NCBI GenBank assembly: GCA_003290165.1
Contig: QNQO01005799.1
Coordinates: forward strand, 1 to 64,000
From: Berberis thunbergii
Taxonomy: Eukaryota > Streptophyta > Magnoliopsida > Ranunculales > Berberidaceae
DNA: 64,000 nt
Direction: 5' to 3'
Under the pieces are notes generated by a model. It was not told the origin of the DNA, ran no database searches, and saw only the letters and a list, made by a program, of their open reading frames with translations. Below are positions 1-11,468 of this stretch, piece after piece. The stretch's first letter is position 1. Each line of letters begins with the position of its first letter. The translations under genes were made by a program, and so were the position numbers.

Positions 1-749
1 ATTTTCAGTTGCTTTGTCCAGCATTAGCGGGTTTCCAATCGCGCTCGCAATAGTTTGGAGACCTTCTGTGCTCCATAAGAACAGAGGAACACCTCTCATA
101 TTCACCCATATTGGAACTGAATTAATGGCTTCTACATTGTCTTCCAAGTAGGGTCTCCATGGCCTGATAATGAAAATTCTGCTAGCAATATGGACAGCAC
201 CTACCTCCATTGCCTTAATTTTATCTTCTTCATTACTGAATTGGAAGACAAAAGCCCTCTCACCATAAATCGACATCTCAAAGTCTGATTTTAGTCCCCA
301 TAGTTTTTTTAGTCGATCTTTTACATAGCCATAAGCTAATCGTTTCCCCACAAAGTGACCTATAAGATAACCTTCACACTCCTTAAGACGAGCTTCATGA
401 TCTGATCTTTTGAAATGAACAACTTTCTTTCCTTCTATAATGGGTGTTGGAACATATTTTAACCTTGAGGAGCCTCTTGCATTTGTATTTGTAAAGAGGG
501 ACGCCCAACTCAACACCTTAGGTCCAGTTCCAGGGTTCTTACATGTACTTCGCAGGGTGCTTTCAATTGATCCAGTTCATCTTCCTGAGATTCCTTGCTT
601 TCATCGTGGTTTTGTTCATGTTCTTGGCTTTGATGATTTGAAGCTTCTACGTTTGATTTCTTTGCGGATGGGTTTGTTCCTCTGTCTGCTGATCCTTCTC
701 CCCCCGAGGACATAGAGGGAGTAGGTAGAATTGAAGAATGAATCATCAA
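1..749 (-). pseudogene. LINE ORF1 fragment, DUF4283-type, cut by window edge
   Basis: On the minus strand the translation starts with an Met at 749, an acidic, Ser-rich leader (residues 1-60), and then enters the family core in another frame. The core includes SWASLF, YGERAFVFQFSNEED, IIRPWRPYLED and VPIWVNMRGVPLFLW. This order (SWA-LF, GERAFVF, RPW, PIWV-G-PL) is the DUF4283 domain of plant non-LTR retrotransposon ORF1 proteins, which bind RNA/DNA. A one-base frameshift lies near 540-555: the first frame ends at 510 while the conserved frame continues to position 1. The element is therefore decayed, and its zinc knuckle and ORF2 would lie left of the window. The telomere-like repeat at 780-850 sits just upstream and probably belongs to its 5' UTR. 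Family call is confident; exact clade is not. Confidence 0.8.
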
Positions 750-779
750 TTCATAGTGACTTGATTACCAACTTCAACC

Positions 780-850
780 TAGAAATCGCCAAACCCTAGA
801 AATCGCCCAAACCCTAGGAATTGCCCAAACCCTAGAAATCACCCAAACCA
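780..850 (-). repeat. Telobox-like AAACCCTAG repeats at LINE 5' end
   Basis: Three copies of AAACCCTAG and one partial AAACC, spaced about 20 bp, lie between the LINE ORF1 start and the satellite. The AAACCCT core equals the plant telomere unit, but the copies are separated by spacer (AAATCGCCC-like), so this is not a telomere tract. It reads best as the 5' UTR of the minus-strand LINE; telobox-like motifs are common in plant 5' leaders. Confidence 0.5.
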
Positions 851-3800
851 CCTACAACGTACAAACGAGCCTACAACGTACAAACGAGTTTTCCTCAAAG
901 TTAAGCGCAAACGAACTTCTTTGATGACTCAAACACGTTCCATTTGTCGTTATAAAGGTACCACGTGAGGTAAGAAGTCAAACGAAGTCCATTTGGTCAC
1001 ACCAATCCTTGTATTCTCGGATTGCACCCAAATTAACCTCCAATTGAGCCTACAACGTACAAACTAGTTTTTTTTAAGCACAAACGAACAAGTTTGTTCA
1101 GTAAAATATGATCCATTTGTCATTATTATAGGACAACGTGATGTTAGATGTCAAACGCAGTCCATTTGGTCCCTCAAATCTTTGTATTCTCAGATTACAC
1201 CCAAATTGGCCTCCAATTGAGCCTACAACGTACAAACACGTTTTCCTTCTTCGTTCAGCGCAAACGAACTTTTGTGTTGAGTCAAACATGTTCCATTTGA
1301 AATTATTATGGTACCACGTGAGGTTAGAAGTCAAACGGAGTCCATTTGGTAATTCAAATCCTTGTATTCTCAGAATGCACCCGAATTGGCATCTAATTGA
1401 TCATACAATGTACAAATGAGATTTCCTTCTTTGTTAAGCACACATGAAGTTCTTTGTTGAGTCAAAAGTGTTCCATTTTTCATTATTATGATATCGCGTG
1501 TGGTTAGAAGTCAAACGGACTCCATTTGGTAACTCAAATTCTTGTAATCTCGAATTGCACCCAAAATTAGCCTCCAATTGAGCCTACAACGTACAAACGA
1601 ATTTTTCTCAATGTTAAGCATAGCCATACTTGTTTGTTGAGTCAAACATGTTACATTTGTAGTTATTACGAACCACGTGAGGTTAGAAGTCAAACAGAGA
1701 CCATTTGGTCAATCAAATCCTTGTATTCTCGAATTGCACCCAAATTGGCCTCCAATTTAGCCAACAACGTACAAACTAGTTTTCCTCAAAGTTAGGCACA
1801 AACGAACTTATTTTTTGAGTAAAAAATGTTACCTTTGTCTTTAATAAGGTACCATACAAGGTTAGAAGTCAAAAGGAGTCCATTTGTTCACTCAAATCCT
1901 TGTATTCTCGGATTACACCCAAATATGTCTCCATTTGAGCCTACAACGTACAAATGAGTTTTCATTCTTCGTTAAACACAAATGAATTTGTTTGTTGAGT
2001 CAAATCCTTCTATTCTCAAATTTCACCCAAATTGGCCTCTAATTGAGCCAACAACGTACAAACGAGTTTTCCTCGAAGTTAAGCACAAACGAACTTATTT
2101 GTTAAGTCAAGCATGTTCCATTTCTCATTAATAAAGTACTGCATGTGGTTAGAAGTCAAAAGAGTCCATTTGGAAACTCAAATCCTTGTATTCTCGGATT
2201 GCACCCAAATTGGCCTTCTTTGAGCCTACAACATACTAACGAGTTTCCTTCTTTGTTAAGCACAAACGAACTTTTTTGTTGAGTCAAACATGTTCCATTT
2301 TTTCGTTATTATGGTACCATGCTAGGTTAAAATTCAAATGGAGTCCATTTAGTCACTCAAATCCTTTTATTCTCGGATTGCACCCAAATTGGCTTCCAAT
2401 TGAGCCTACAACGTACAAACGAGTTTTCCTTCTTCGTTAAGCACAAACAAACTGCTCGTTGAGTCAATAATGTTCCATTTTTTATTATTATGGTACCACA
2501 TGAGGTTAGAAGTCAAATAGAGTCCATTTAGTAACTCAAATCCTATTGCACCCAAATTGGCCTCCATTTGAGCCTACATCGTACAAATGAGTTTTCCTTC
2601 TTTGTTAAGCACAAACGACCTTGGTTGTTGAGTCAAACATGATCCATTTGTAGTTATTTTGGTACCACATGAGGTTAGAAGTCAAACGCAGTCCATTTGG
2701 CTACTCAAATTCTTGTATTCTCGGATTGCACCCAAATTGGCCTCCAATTGAGCCTCTTTTTTTTTTTTGAAAAGCAAGCTTGGGGTATAAATGGGCTCCC
2801 CAGACCACTAAAAGAAAAAGGAAAGAGACATTACATACTCAAATACAATCAACCACTAATGAAAAGATTCATTACATTCTCAAGTACTTTCTACCACTAG
2901 CATCTTCAAAGATTATCTTTTTCAGGTCTTCTGCAAATGAACTAGGAGTAACTTCAATGAAAGTAGTGTTGGGCATTAGAGCTGCTAGTTTGTCAGCTGC
3001 CCTATTAGATTCCCGAACTACATGAACCACTTTGCAAACTTCAAACATTTTTAGCAGGTCTTTGATTCTTAACTAACGAGTTTTCCTTCTTCATTAAGCA
3101 CAAACGAACCTTTTTGTTGAATCAAACATGTTCCATTTTTTGTTATTATGATACCATGCAAGGTTAGAAGTGAAACGGAGTCCATTTGGTTACTCAAATA
3201 CTTGTATTCTAGGATTGTACCCAAACTGGCCTCCAATTGAGCCTACAACGTACGAACGAGTTTTCCTTCTTCGTTAAGCACAAAAAACTTGTTCGTTGAG
3301 TCAAACTTTTCCATTTGTCATTATTATGACACCTCATGAGGTTAGAAGTCAAACAAAGTCCATTTGGTAACTCAAATCCTTGTATTCTCGGATTGCACAC
3401 AAATTTGCCTCCAATTGAGCTTACAAATTACAAACGAGTTTTCCTTTTTCGTGTAGCTCAAACGAACTTGTTTGTTGAGTCAAACATGTTCCATTTTTCG
3501 TTATTATGGTACCACACATGGTTAAAAGTTAAACGTCGTCTGTTGGTCACTCAAATCCTTGAATTCTCGGATTGCACCCAAATTTTCATCCAATTGAGCT
3601 TACAACGTACTAACGAGTTTTCCTTCTTCGTTAAGCACAAACGAACCTTTTTGTTGAGTCAAGCATGTTCCATTTTTCGTTATTATGATACCATGCAAGG
3701 TTAGAAGTCAAACGGAGTCCATTTTGTCACTCAAATACTTGTATTCTTGGATTGTACCCAAATTGGCCTCTAATTGAGCCTGCAACGTACGAACGAGATT

Positions 3801-5326
3801 TTCTTCTTCGTTAAGCACAAACAATTTGTTCATTGAGTCAAACATGTTCCATTTGTCATTATTATGGTACCACATGAGGTTATAAGTCAAACGGAGTCCA
3901 TTTGGTCACTCAAATCCTTGTATTCTCGGATTGCACCCAAATTGGCCTCCAATTGAACCTACAGCGTACAAACGAGTTTTCCTTCTTCAATAAGCACAAA
4001 GGAACTTGTTTGTGAAGTCTAACATGTTCCATTTGTCATTAATATGATACAACATGATGTTAGAAGTCAAACGTAGTAAATTTGGTCCCACAAATCCTTG
4101 AATTCTTGGATTGCACCAAAATCTGCATCCAATTGAGCCTACAACGTACAAACGAGTTTTCCTTTTTCTTTAAGCGCAAACGAACTTGTTTGTTGTGTCA
4201 TACATGTTCCATATTATGGTATCACGTTAGATTAGAATTCAAATGGAGTCCATTTGGAAACTCAAATCCTCATATTCTCGGATTGCACCCAAATTGACCT
4301 CCATTTGAGCCTACAACATACTAACGAGTTTTCCTTATGTGTTAAGCGTAAACGAACTTGTTTGTTGAGAGAAAATTTTTCCATTTGTCATTATTATGGT
4401 ACCACATGAGGTTAGAAGTCAAACGGAGTCCATTTGGTAACTCAAATCCATGTATTCTCGGATTGAACCCAAATGTGCCTTTAATTGAGCTTACAAAGTA
4501 CAAACTAGTTTTCCTTCTTCGTTTAGCTCAAATGAACTCGTTTGTCGAGTCAAACATGCTCCATTTTTTGTTATTATGGTACCATGCATGGTTAGAAGTT
4601 AAATGGAGTCCATTGGTCACTCAAATCCTTGAATTATCAGATTGCACCCAAATTTGCATCCAATTGAGCCTACAACGTACAAACGAGTTTTCCTTCTTCA
4701 TTAAGCGCAAACGAACTTGTTTGTTGAGTCAAACCTGTTCCATTTGTCATTATTTTGGTACCACATTAGGTGAGAAGTCAAACGGAATTCATTTGGTGAC
4801 TCAAATCCTTGTTGTATTCTCGGATTGCACCCAAGTTTGCCTCCAATTGAGCCTACAACGTACAAACGAGTTTTGCTTCTTCGTTAGCGCAAACAAAATT
4901 GTTTGTTGAGTCAAACATGTTCCATTTGTCATTATTATGGTACCACACATGGTAATAAATTAAACGGAGTCCATTTCGTCACTCAAATCCCTGAATTCTT
5001 GGATTGCACCCAAATTGGCCTCCAATTGAGCCTACAACATACAAACGTGTTTTCTTTCTTCGTTAAGCGCAAACAAAAATTTTTGTTGAGTCAAACATGT
5101 TCTATTTGTCATTGTTATTGTACCACATGAGGTTAGAAGTTAAACGTAGTCCATTTGGTTACTCAAATGCTTGAATTCTCAGATTGCACCCAAATTGGCC
5201 TCCAATTGAGCCTACAACATACAAACGAGATTTCTTCTTCGTTAAGCGCAAATGAACTTTTTTGTTGAATGAAACATGTTCCATTTGTTATTATTATGGT
5301 CTGATGAGAGGTTAGAAGTCAAACGG
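850..5326. repeat. Satellite array, ~179-180 bp monomer, about 24 copies
   Basis: A conserved core, CCTACAACGTACAAACGAG, recurs at about 1051, 1224, 1404, 1585, 1764, 1942, 2050, 2227, 2407, 2575, 3244, 3422, 3601, 3781, 3960, 4140, 4312, 4492, 4671, 4854, 5033 and 5211. Most steps are 172-183 bp and one is a short 108 bp step. Other landmarks are CAAATCCTTGTATTCTCGG, GGTACCACATGAGGTTAGAAG and GAGTCAAACATGTTCCATTTG. Monomers differ at many positions, so the array is old or not homogenised. A 316 bp LINE tail interrupts one monomer. The left edge abuts the LINE 5' end; the right edge (near 5326) abuts the broken 3' end of a terpene synthase relic. The period matches the usual size of plant centromeric satellites, but nothing else here shows centromere function. 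Confidence 0.93.
2757..3072 (-). mobile_element. 5'-truncated LINE tail (RNase H end) nested in satellite
   Basis: A 12-base T run (2757-2768) is the poly(A) tail of a minus-strand retroposon. Reading minus from about 3068, the frame gives KDLLKMFEVCKVVHVVRE, then SNRAADKLAALMP and ends at a stop at 2872-2874. RE-NRAAD-LA is the C-terminal signature of the plant RNase H domain (RVT_3 type) found at the end of LINE ORF2. The 5' end is truncated inside this domain. Satellite resumes with CTAACGAG at about 3073. About 8-10 bp of the monomer are missing and no target duplication is evident, which suggests insertion with a small target deletion. Confidence 0.8.
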
Positions 5327-5374
5327 AGATATTTGTTAACCAGAAAAGTGAGGAATATATGCAATAATATGTAT

Positions 5375-8300
5375 CCCTTTCTTCAAGTGTGGTATGATGT
5401 CTGCGCTTTTTTCTTTGTATATATTACAAGTCATGTCATTTTTTATGTTGTATAAAGCTAGATAGCATATCTTCATGTCGTCTGGTAGTTGTTCTGTTGC
5501 CTCTTCATCCCACAAGAAAAACAATTTTCATGCATTATCAATCATGGAAGATACATGTTGTGCTGGACGATAATTGTAATTTGTAATTACTAAATTTTCA
5601 ACTGCATTAAAAAAGAGATATAGTTCATCGAATGAACCATATATGTCATAAACGTCATCTATTGTTATTACGAGACTAATGACTTTCGTTACCCACTCCC
5701 TACAACGATCATTTTGTGCTTCATATGTGACTCCCACAGGCCATAGGAAGCTTTCCACCAACTGGTCTCTCGTAAAGCTCAAGTTTTTTGCAAGATCGAG
5801 ATCCCTCCACCACCTAAATTTAATACAACAAATTAACAAGTGGTCGTCTACATAATTAGCATAAAGTATATGCATGTCTATGCTGCTACCTAATTAGGTA
5901 TTTATTTACCTAGACATATTCCTCGGTTCTTTTTGGTGTGTGGCTTGAACCAAGTTAAAATCCAAGATTGCAAGCTCAAGCAACAAAGGGCACATTTTCT
6001 CGTGATCTCTTAGTAATGTTGCAGCATCAATGGACCACTTACCCTCCAACCTAGGCATCCCGCAATGCAAGGGAAATTCCATGGCATGAGTCACATATTG
6101 AGCAAGATTCAAGTCGTATACGTTTAGCTTGACAAGTTGTAGTTGTTTGGTTGTGAATGTCACTCCCCGGTTTTCGAAGAAAACGAAAATCCCAAAATCC
6201 ACGTAGGATTATCCGTTTTTCCAAAAGTCGGGACATGAATTTTCATACACGAAAAATAACAGTTGGCATCCACAAGGAATAATCAATTGCACAATTTACC
6301 AAATAGAGGGAAAAATAAAACAACTGATCTGAAAGACCATCAAAAGGAAGGAAACTTTTAAAACTCGTAGAGCCAACGCTATCAAGTTCAACAACTTACG
6401 AATGTATCACTTCCAGAAACTAATAAATAACTCCGAGTTCAAATTACAAGAATTAAACTGACACCTACAAATAAAAATGATCTAATCTTTCGAACACGCA
6501 CAACTCCCAGCAATGCTCGTCACGTCTGGTACGAAATGCTCTACGCCCGCCCGAGATTACTATATCCTAAAAATAAGCTAGTCGGCTACATTCCCGAAGA
6601 AATGTACCCAAGAAGCCAAAGCCCACTTGGGTCAGCAATAAAGCTGGTGTGAAATCTCTTCATTTCCCCAAAAATCAATAAAGGAAATTACAAGATATGA
6701 CGAAAAATGGTACGATAAAGAAAACAAAACACACAGGTAGTTCCTCCACGAGGCATTCATATCTTAATTCTAATAAGTAAATATGCACTTACTTGTACCT
6801 ACTAGATGGAAGTTGACTACGGCAAGTCTAACCTGCAGAAATATTAGTGGACTTTCCATCCTGCATGAAAAAGGATTAGAAACAATATAAACGTAGTTTA
6901 TCCATTTTTTTATTTGAATTTGGTTCATCTTTTTAACGGAATGATCACTTAGACGATACCACATTCACACCACCTCCGTGCCGAACATACATGCACGTAT
7001 GCCTCTCTCATATAAAGGAGGACTACTCCGTCATTCATGCCCAAGTGGGGACATCACATACAGGCATGCATCGTGGATACTCCTAACTATATGAGTACCA
7101 AAAACCACCCTTGGGCTATCAATGCGCATAACTCACGTCACATTTTTTACAGATAAATATCAAAGCCTATTTTAGGCATAACAATTCACCTCATTTCCTC
7201 AAGACTAACCCGAAAGTTATTTTAGTTTCTCTAGTAAGAAATGGGTACCCCAACTCCGCAAGACGACCCACTGGTCATTTAGTTTCTCTAGTAGGAGAGG
7301 GAAAATAATAAACAAAAGAGGTGTGGTAGTTCTAAGTGATACAATTCCAGGTGGTTTATATTTTCAGAAATCAAGGTTTACCAATATCATTTATTTTTAT
7401 AATTCCAAATTTCTCCACAATGACATTTTTGTCAATAAGTCGATTCACAATTGTATCCACCCACATTTTTGGGGAAAATGTAGCATATTCATTAATCATG
7501 CTCTATAACAACATGGCAATCAAGTCACTCCTTGATTCAAATATCCAAAACCTTCGTAATGCATGACCAAGTCAATATGCATAATAATACCAATCTCCAA
7601 ATAAGTTCAAATCAAAATATCTATACATGCAGAATAACATCATCGCAATTAAATCCACTGCAAATCAAAATAACAGCATTGTAAATTAAAATGACACCAT
7701 TGCAAATACATGCAATTTTGCCGTAGGGCCCAAATCCTTTAACTCTATGAGTCATAAGCTGATTTTTTTTTAAACCATTGCAAATAACATTAATCCTACA
7801 GAAACTCTAAGTGCCTGAATTCTAATTGCAAATACCACATGAAATCTAATTGCAAAAACCATCACATGTGGGACCCAGGGATTTATTCTACAGGAACTCT
7901 AAGTTGTATGAATTCTTGTGAATTCTAATTGCAAATCACCATAAGTGGACCCAGTAACTCATGAAGACATGATAGTTTGAGTTTCTTCCTTTCTACTTGT
8001 CAGAATGAATTTAAGTTTTGATTATTCAAGTTTGAAACAAACTTTATTGATAATTGATAGCAATTTATTATTCTTGGGACAACAAAAGATGATGGTTCGG
8101 GTTCCAAAAAAACAAAAGTTGATGGGTTCTTTTAACCATTGTCCCTCTCAACCCCAATGAAAACAATTCTGCAGTTAACTAGAGAACTAAGTAATATCAG
8201 TTAATTGTTAGCTTTTGGCTTTTCAAACTTTCATTCGGAGTGGTCTGACAAAATCATGAAAGAAAGGAAATAGAGAAAGAAAAACTCTCGAATCTCGAAT

Positions 8301-9408
8301 CAAATCACGCTCACAACATTCTATAAAAAAATCAAAAGGACAAAAATACAAGTCACAGTAAAAGGTTAAAGAATATAAAAAGACTCATTGTAGTTGTTTT
8401 TCTTTCTTCTCCCTCTTTCTTTCTCCCTTCTTGCTCCCTCAAAATCCTTTCCTGTTAGGGTTTTGCTCAAGGTTAGGGACACCCCCCTTACTACTTGGCG
8501 TCACCTCAAATTTAATAAAATCAAAACTAAATAAAATAATTAATTAATTAATTAAAAATTTTATGTGTTAAAGTATGGTCGTTATAGTGAAGGCTCGGGC
8601 CTCAATCATGATGTCTTCACCTTTTAAACAGAGGTGAGAAGCTTCATACAAACTTAACATTCCCTTGACATCATTACTAATCCCTTCTTGGAAACTATCT
8701 ATGTTGTCCTTGATGAAGTCGTTGAACACATCAGTTATATATAAAACATGATGATCTATAGAGAGATAAATAGATCTAGAACAACAGTGATATTTTATTT
8801 TAATATGCTTTCTAGCTCGCAAGAGTATTGATGCATGACTGATTCTCTTTAGTTGTTCCATCTTTGATTAATAAGAGGTCGTACTAGATTCAAGTGTATA
8901 TTCAACCACGACCTAGTCCAAAGCTAATTAGAGCATCTCCAGTGGGTTGCGAGACCCCAGAAACATTTTTTCTTAACACTATTAAGTTGTTTAGGGGGAG
9001 AATTTTGCTCCTACATTTATACTATTTGGAAAAGAAAAAAAAATCGTTTAGGAGACATTTGAAGTGTGCCTCTGGATATGCTTTTTATTGATATTGCTAC
9101 AACCAAATATATCTCCAAGTTAGGTTGGACACAACATTTATTAGTGACATTCATGTTAGTTAAAATACCTTGTGAGATTCGGTAACCATGTTGCCTGAGG
9201 AGTCTAAAAGAGAAAGCGACCAAGTGTAAATCACGGTGATCAACTGGAAGAATACCCGATGATTCCTTGAACCAAAAGATTTTTTCTAGGGTACTCTTCA
9301 TTTAATTCTCAAAATGGTATCCAACCCCAAGCCTCTGCATGGAGTCAATCACTTCTAGTTTACCTAATAAAGACCGAACCATGTCATTGGCGTTGCAATT
9401 GTGAGAAT
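5375..9408 (-). pseudogene. Terpene synthase pseudogene, split by solo LTR
   Basis: Four exon-like blocks read on the minus strand. 9408-9169 gives MQRLGVGYHF and LVAFSFRLLRQHGYRISQ. 8732-8587 gives [19 protein letters not shown] and [12 protein letters not shown]. This continues at 6157-5910 as TTKQLQL, AMEFPLHCGMPRLE and LLLELAILDFNLVQATHQ. 5813 to about 5600 gives RWWRDLDLA and the Mg-binding motif DDVYD. 5524-5375 gives ATEQLPDDMKICYLALYN. These are consecutive conserved blocks of class I plant terpene synthases (monoterpene/sesquiterpene type, probably TPS-b or TPS-a). Breaks: an in-frame TAA at 9302-9304, lost splice consensus at the exon 5525/5600 borders, an LTR inserted in the exon at 6158-8586, and a missing 3' exon (NSE/DTE motif) where satellite begins. 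Exon 1 with RR(x)8W was not found. No functional product is possible. Confidence 0.93.
6158..8586 (+). mobile_element. Solo LTR (2.4 kb) inside terpene synthase exon
   Basis: The exon sequence is interrupted between the GTGAA at 6153-6157 and an identical GTGAA at 8587-8591, a perfect 5 bp target duplication. The insert begins TGTCACTCCCCGG and ends GGTCGTTATA. A canonical LTR would end in CA, so the final CA to TA may be a C-to-T decay change. No gag/pol coding, primer binding site or second LTR copy is seen, so this fits a solo LTR left by LTR-LTR recombination of a Ty3/gypsy-like element. Joining the flanks restores the exon phrase EARAFTTKQLQ, which confirms the borders. Confidence 0.82.
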
Positions 9409-9490
9409 CTGTTTCAAACAAAGAAAACTCTTAGACAGGACTTTAAATATCAACATCCAAGAAGGGAACCCGAGGATTACGCAAGGAAAC

Positions 9491-11468
9491 TGATATTCAC
9501 ATAATTATTACATAATATATCCCTTAATTTATACATGTTAGTGTTTCGATTATTATATTTTATAATAATTATTTCGTTTTCATGTCTTTGTAGGAATTTG
9601 AGCGTAAACGATGAAATCATATTAAGGCGACAAGTTAAGGAACGACAATTAGTCAATTCTAGCGGTGGTACAAAGTAGAGGGTCACACATCTAAACCCAA
9701 AACCTAAGCCCATAACCTAAACCCAAAACCTAACCCATAAACCCAAAACCAAGCCCATAACTTAAATCCAAATCGAATGCTAAGCCCAATCAAACCCTAG
9801 ACACATTCCCTCAATCACCAAAGATTCTGATTTATTTTTTTCCTTAAATCACTCATTGAACACTCTCTTGAACCAGTCCACATTCATTTTCTCCTAATTC
9901 TCTTTAAATACAAAAATTCAATGGATGAGAAGGGAAGGAAAAGAAAGGAAGAAAAATGTCAGTTGAGAATCAAATCCTCTGTCCTTCAATTGGGTGATTC
10001 TCATCACCCTCCCTCCCATCCATCATCAGTCACACCACCAAGCTCCGCCTCCCACCATCAGCCACCCCGCACACCACAAAACAGACCGCCACCGCCACTA
10101 ATCACCGTGAAACAGGGGCGTGACAACCCTGTTTCACGTTAAAAACATCACTTCACCATCACCGCACTGTTCCTCTCCCTGTCCATCATCCTCCATCCAC
10201 CATCAACCACCATCTGTCCTTCCGCCACCACCTAACAACCACTGACCACCGTCACGAAACAGAGCCGCCACCATCACCACCGTGAAACAGGGGCGTGACA
10301 ACCCTGTTTCACATGAAATTTCCACCTCGCGACCCAGACAGACCGTCCACACCACCGAGTTCCGCCATCACCGTCCTCTCTTCTTCTCTGCCTCCCTCTC
10401 TTCGCCACCGTCCAGCCACCACAACCACCGCGAAATAGAGCCGCCATCACAGGGACTCTGTTCCGCCTCGCAACAGAGCCAAAACAGGTTCAGCCGCAAT
10501 CTCGGCCTCTCTTCATCTCAACCACCTTCATGTCTCCATCCTCACGACCACCATCACAGGGCGGAGAGTTGCAGCGGTGCACAACCACCGCTGAAACATG
10601 AAACGAAACAGGGAGTATCCTTCTTGTTCTCTCTCTCTGCTTGGGAGTTTCTTATTGCATCTCGATCTTATTTTGCAGGTTTTGGAGACGTTTGGAGGAC
10701 GGGACGGTCGCGAGGAGCGAAGAACAGCACCGCGAGCGGCGCTGTCGCGCTGGAGAAGAAGGCGGAGCGAGCTCTGTCACTGTAGCGACACTGTAGCTGT
10801 AGCTCTGGCGGGAAATAATAGAATTCTAATTTCCATTATTTGCACCCCCGATTTCTCTCTGGACTACCACAGAGCTTTGCAATTCATTTTCTCGAGATTC
10901 GTGTTCGGACCAACTGATGAGTAGCACAATATCGAGTTTGCGACAAACTAAATGGGTTGTATAAGTTATTGTGATTGATTTTACTGAATTGTGTTCTCAA
11001 TTACTAATTACAATTTATTTCTGGAAGTTTTTGATAAATTGTTTTGCTTGAAATAATTTGTTAACGTTTGATAGAAACATGATATAATTTAATTGAATTT
11101 TAACGATCACATATTCGGTGCAAGCAAGGGATTCTCATCCCTAAAGCTTCTCATTTTTAAATTTAGTAATTTAGATTAAATAATTTTGCTAACTCACTTG
11201 TGAGTCCAAGTCCACAAAGCCCATCTTGTTATTTTATTTTATTTTACTTTTCTTATTTTTAAATTTATTTTTAGTTTAGTTTTAAAATGTTGTAACCCCA
11301 TTTTCCATTTAAATTAGTTTAAATTAAATTATAAATTTCAATTGCATCCACCTTCCTCGTGGGATCGACTCGTACTTACCGTTGTCTACCAGTTAGGCAC
11401 CATGCACTTACGGTTATTACAAGTGGATTGAATTAACCTATTAATTTAGGTTGGTTAAGCTCGCATCA
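9491..11468 (+). mobile_element. Probable solo LTR, Tat/Athila-like, in terpene synthase intron
   Basis: Begins TGATATTCAC and ends GCTCGCATCA (TGAT/ATCA inverted ends). Flanks are GAAAC (9486-9490) and AAAAC (11469-11473), a 4 of 5 match compatible with an aged target duplication. The last 120 bp contain CGTGGGATCGACTCG, ACCGTTGTCTACCAG and TTAGGCACCATGCAC. This block is typical of the 3' ends of plant Tat/Athila LTRs. Inside, a perfect 11 bp stem (GTGAAACAGGG / CCCTGTTTCAC) occurs twice, at 10107-10137 and 10282-10312. ORF-like stretches around 9921-10924 are low-complexity Ser/Pro/His and not taken as genes. Borders are less certain than for the other solo LTRs. Confidence 0.55.
10107..10312. 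repeat. Duplicated perfect stem-loop
   Basis: Two copies of an 11 bp inverted repeat with a 9 base loop (GCGTGACAA core) occur 175 bp apart at 10107-10137 and 10282-10312. The copies and their loops are identical. They lie inside the putative LTR at 9491-11468. Function unknown. Confidence 0.7.

Noticed and set aside
3336..5130. Long open frames (up to 183 codons) across the satellite
   Set aside because: The monomer is close to 180 bp, a multiple of three, so a chance open frame is carried from unit to unit. The translations are repeats of the monomer, with no domain and no start/stop logic.
9921..10924. Open frames rich in His, Ser and Pro on plus
   Set aside because: They lie in a CCACCA/CCATCA-rich part of a probable LTR; composition explains them and no family motif is seen.
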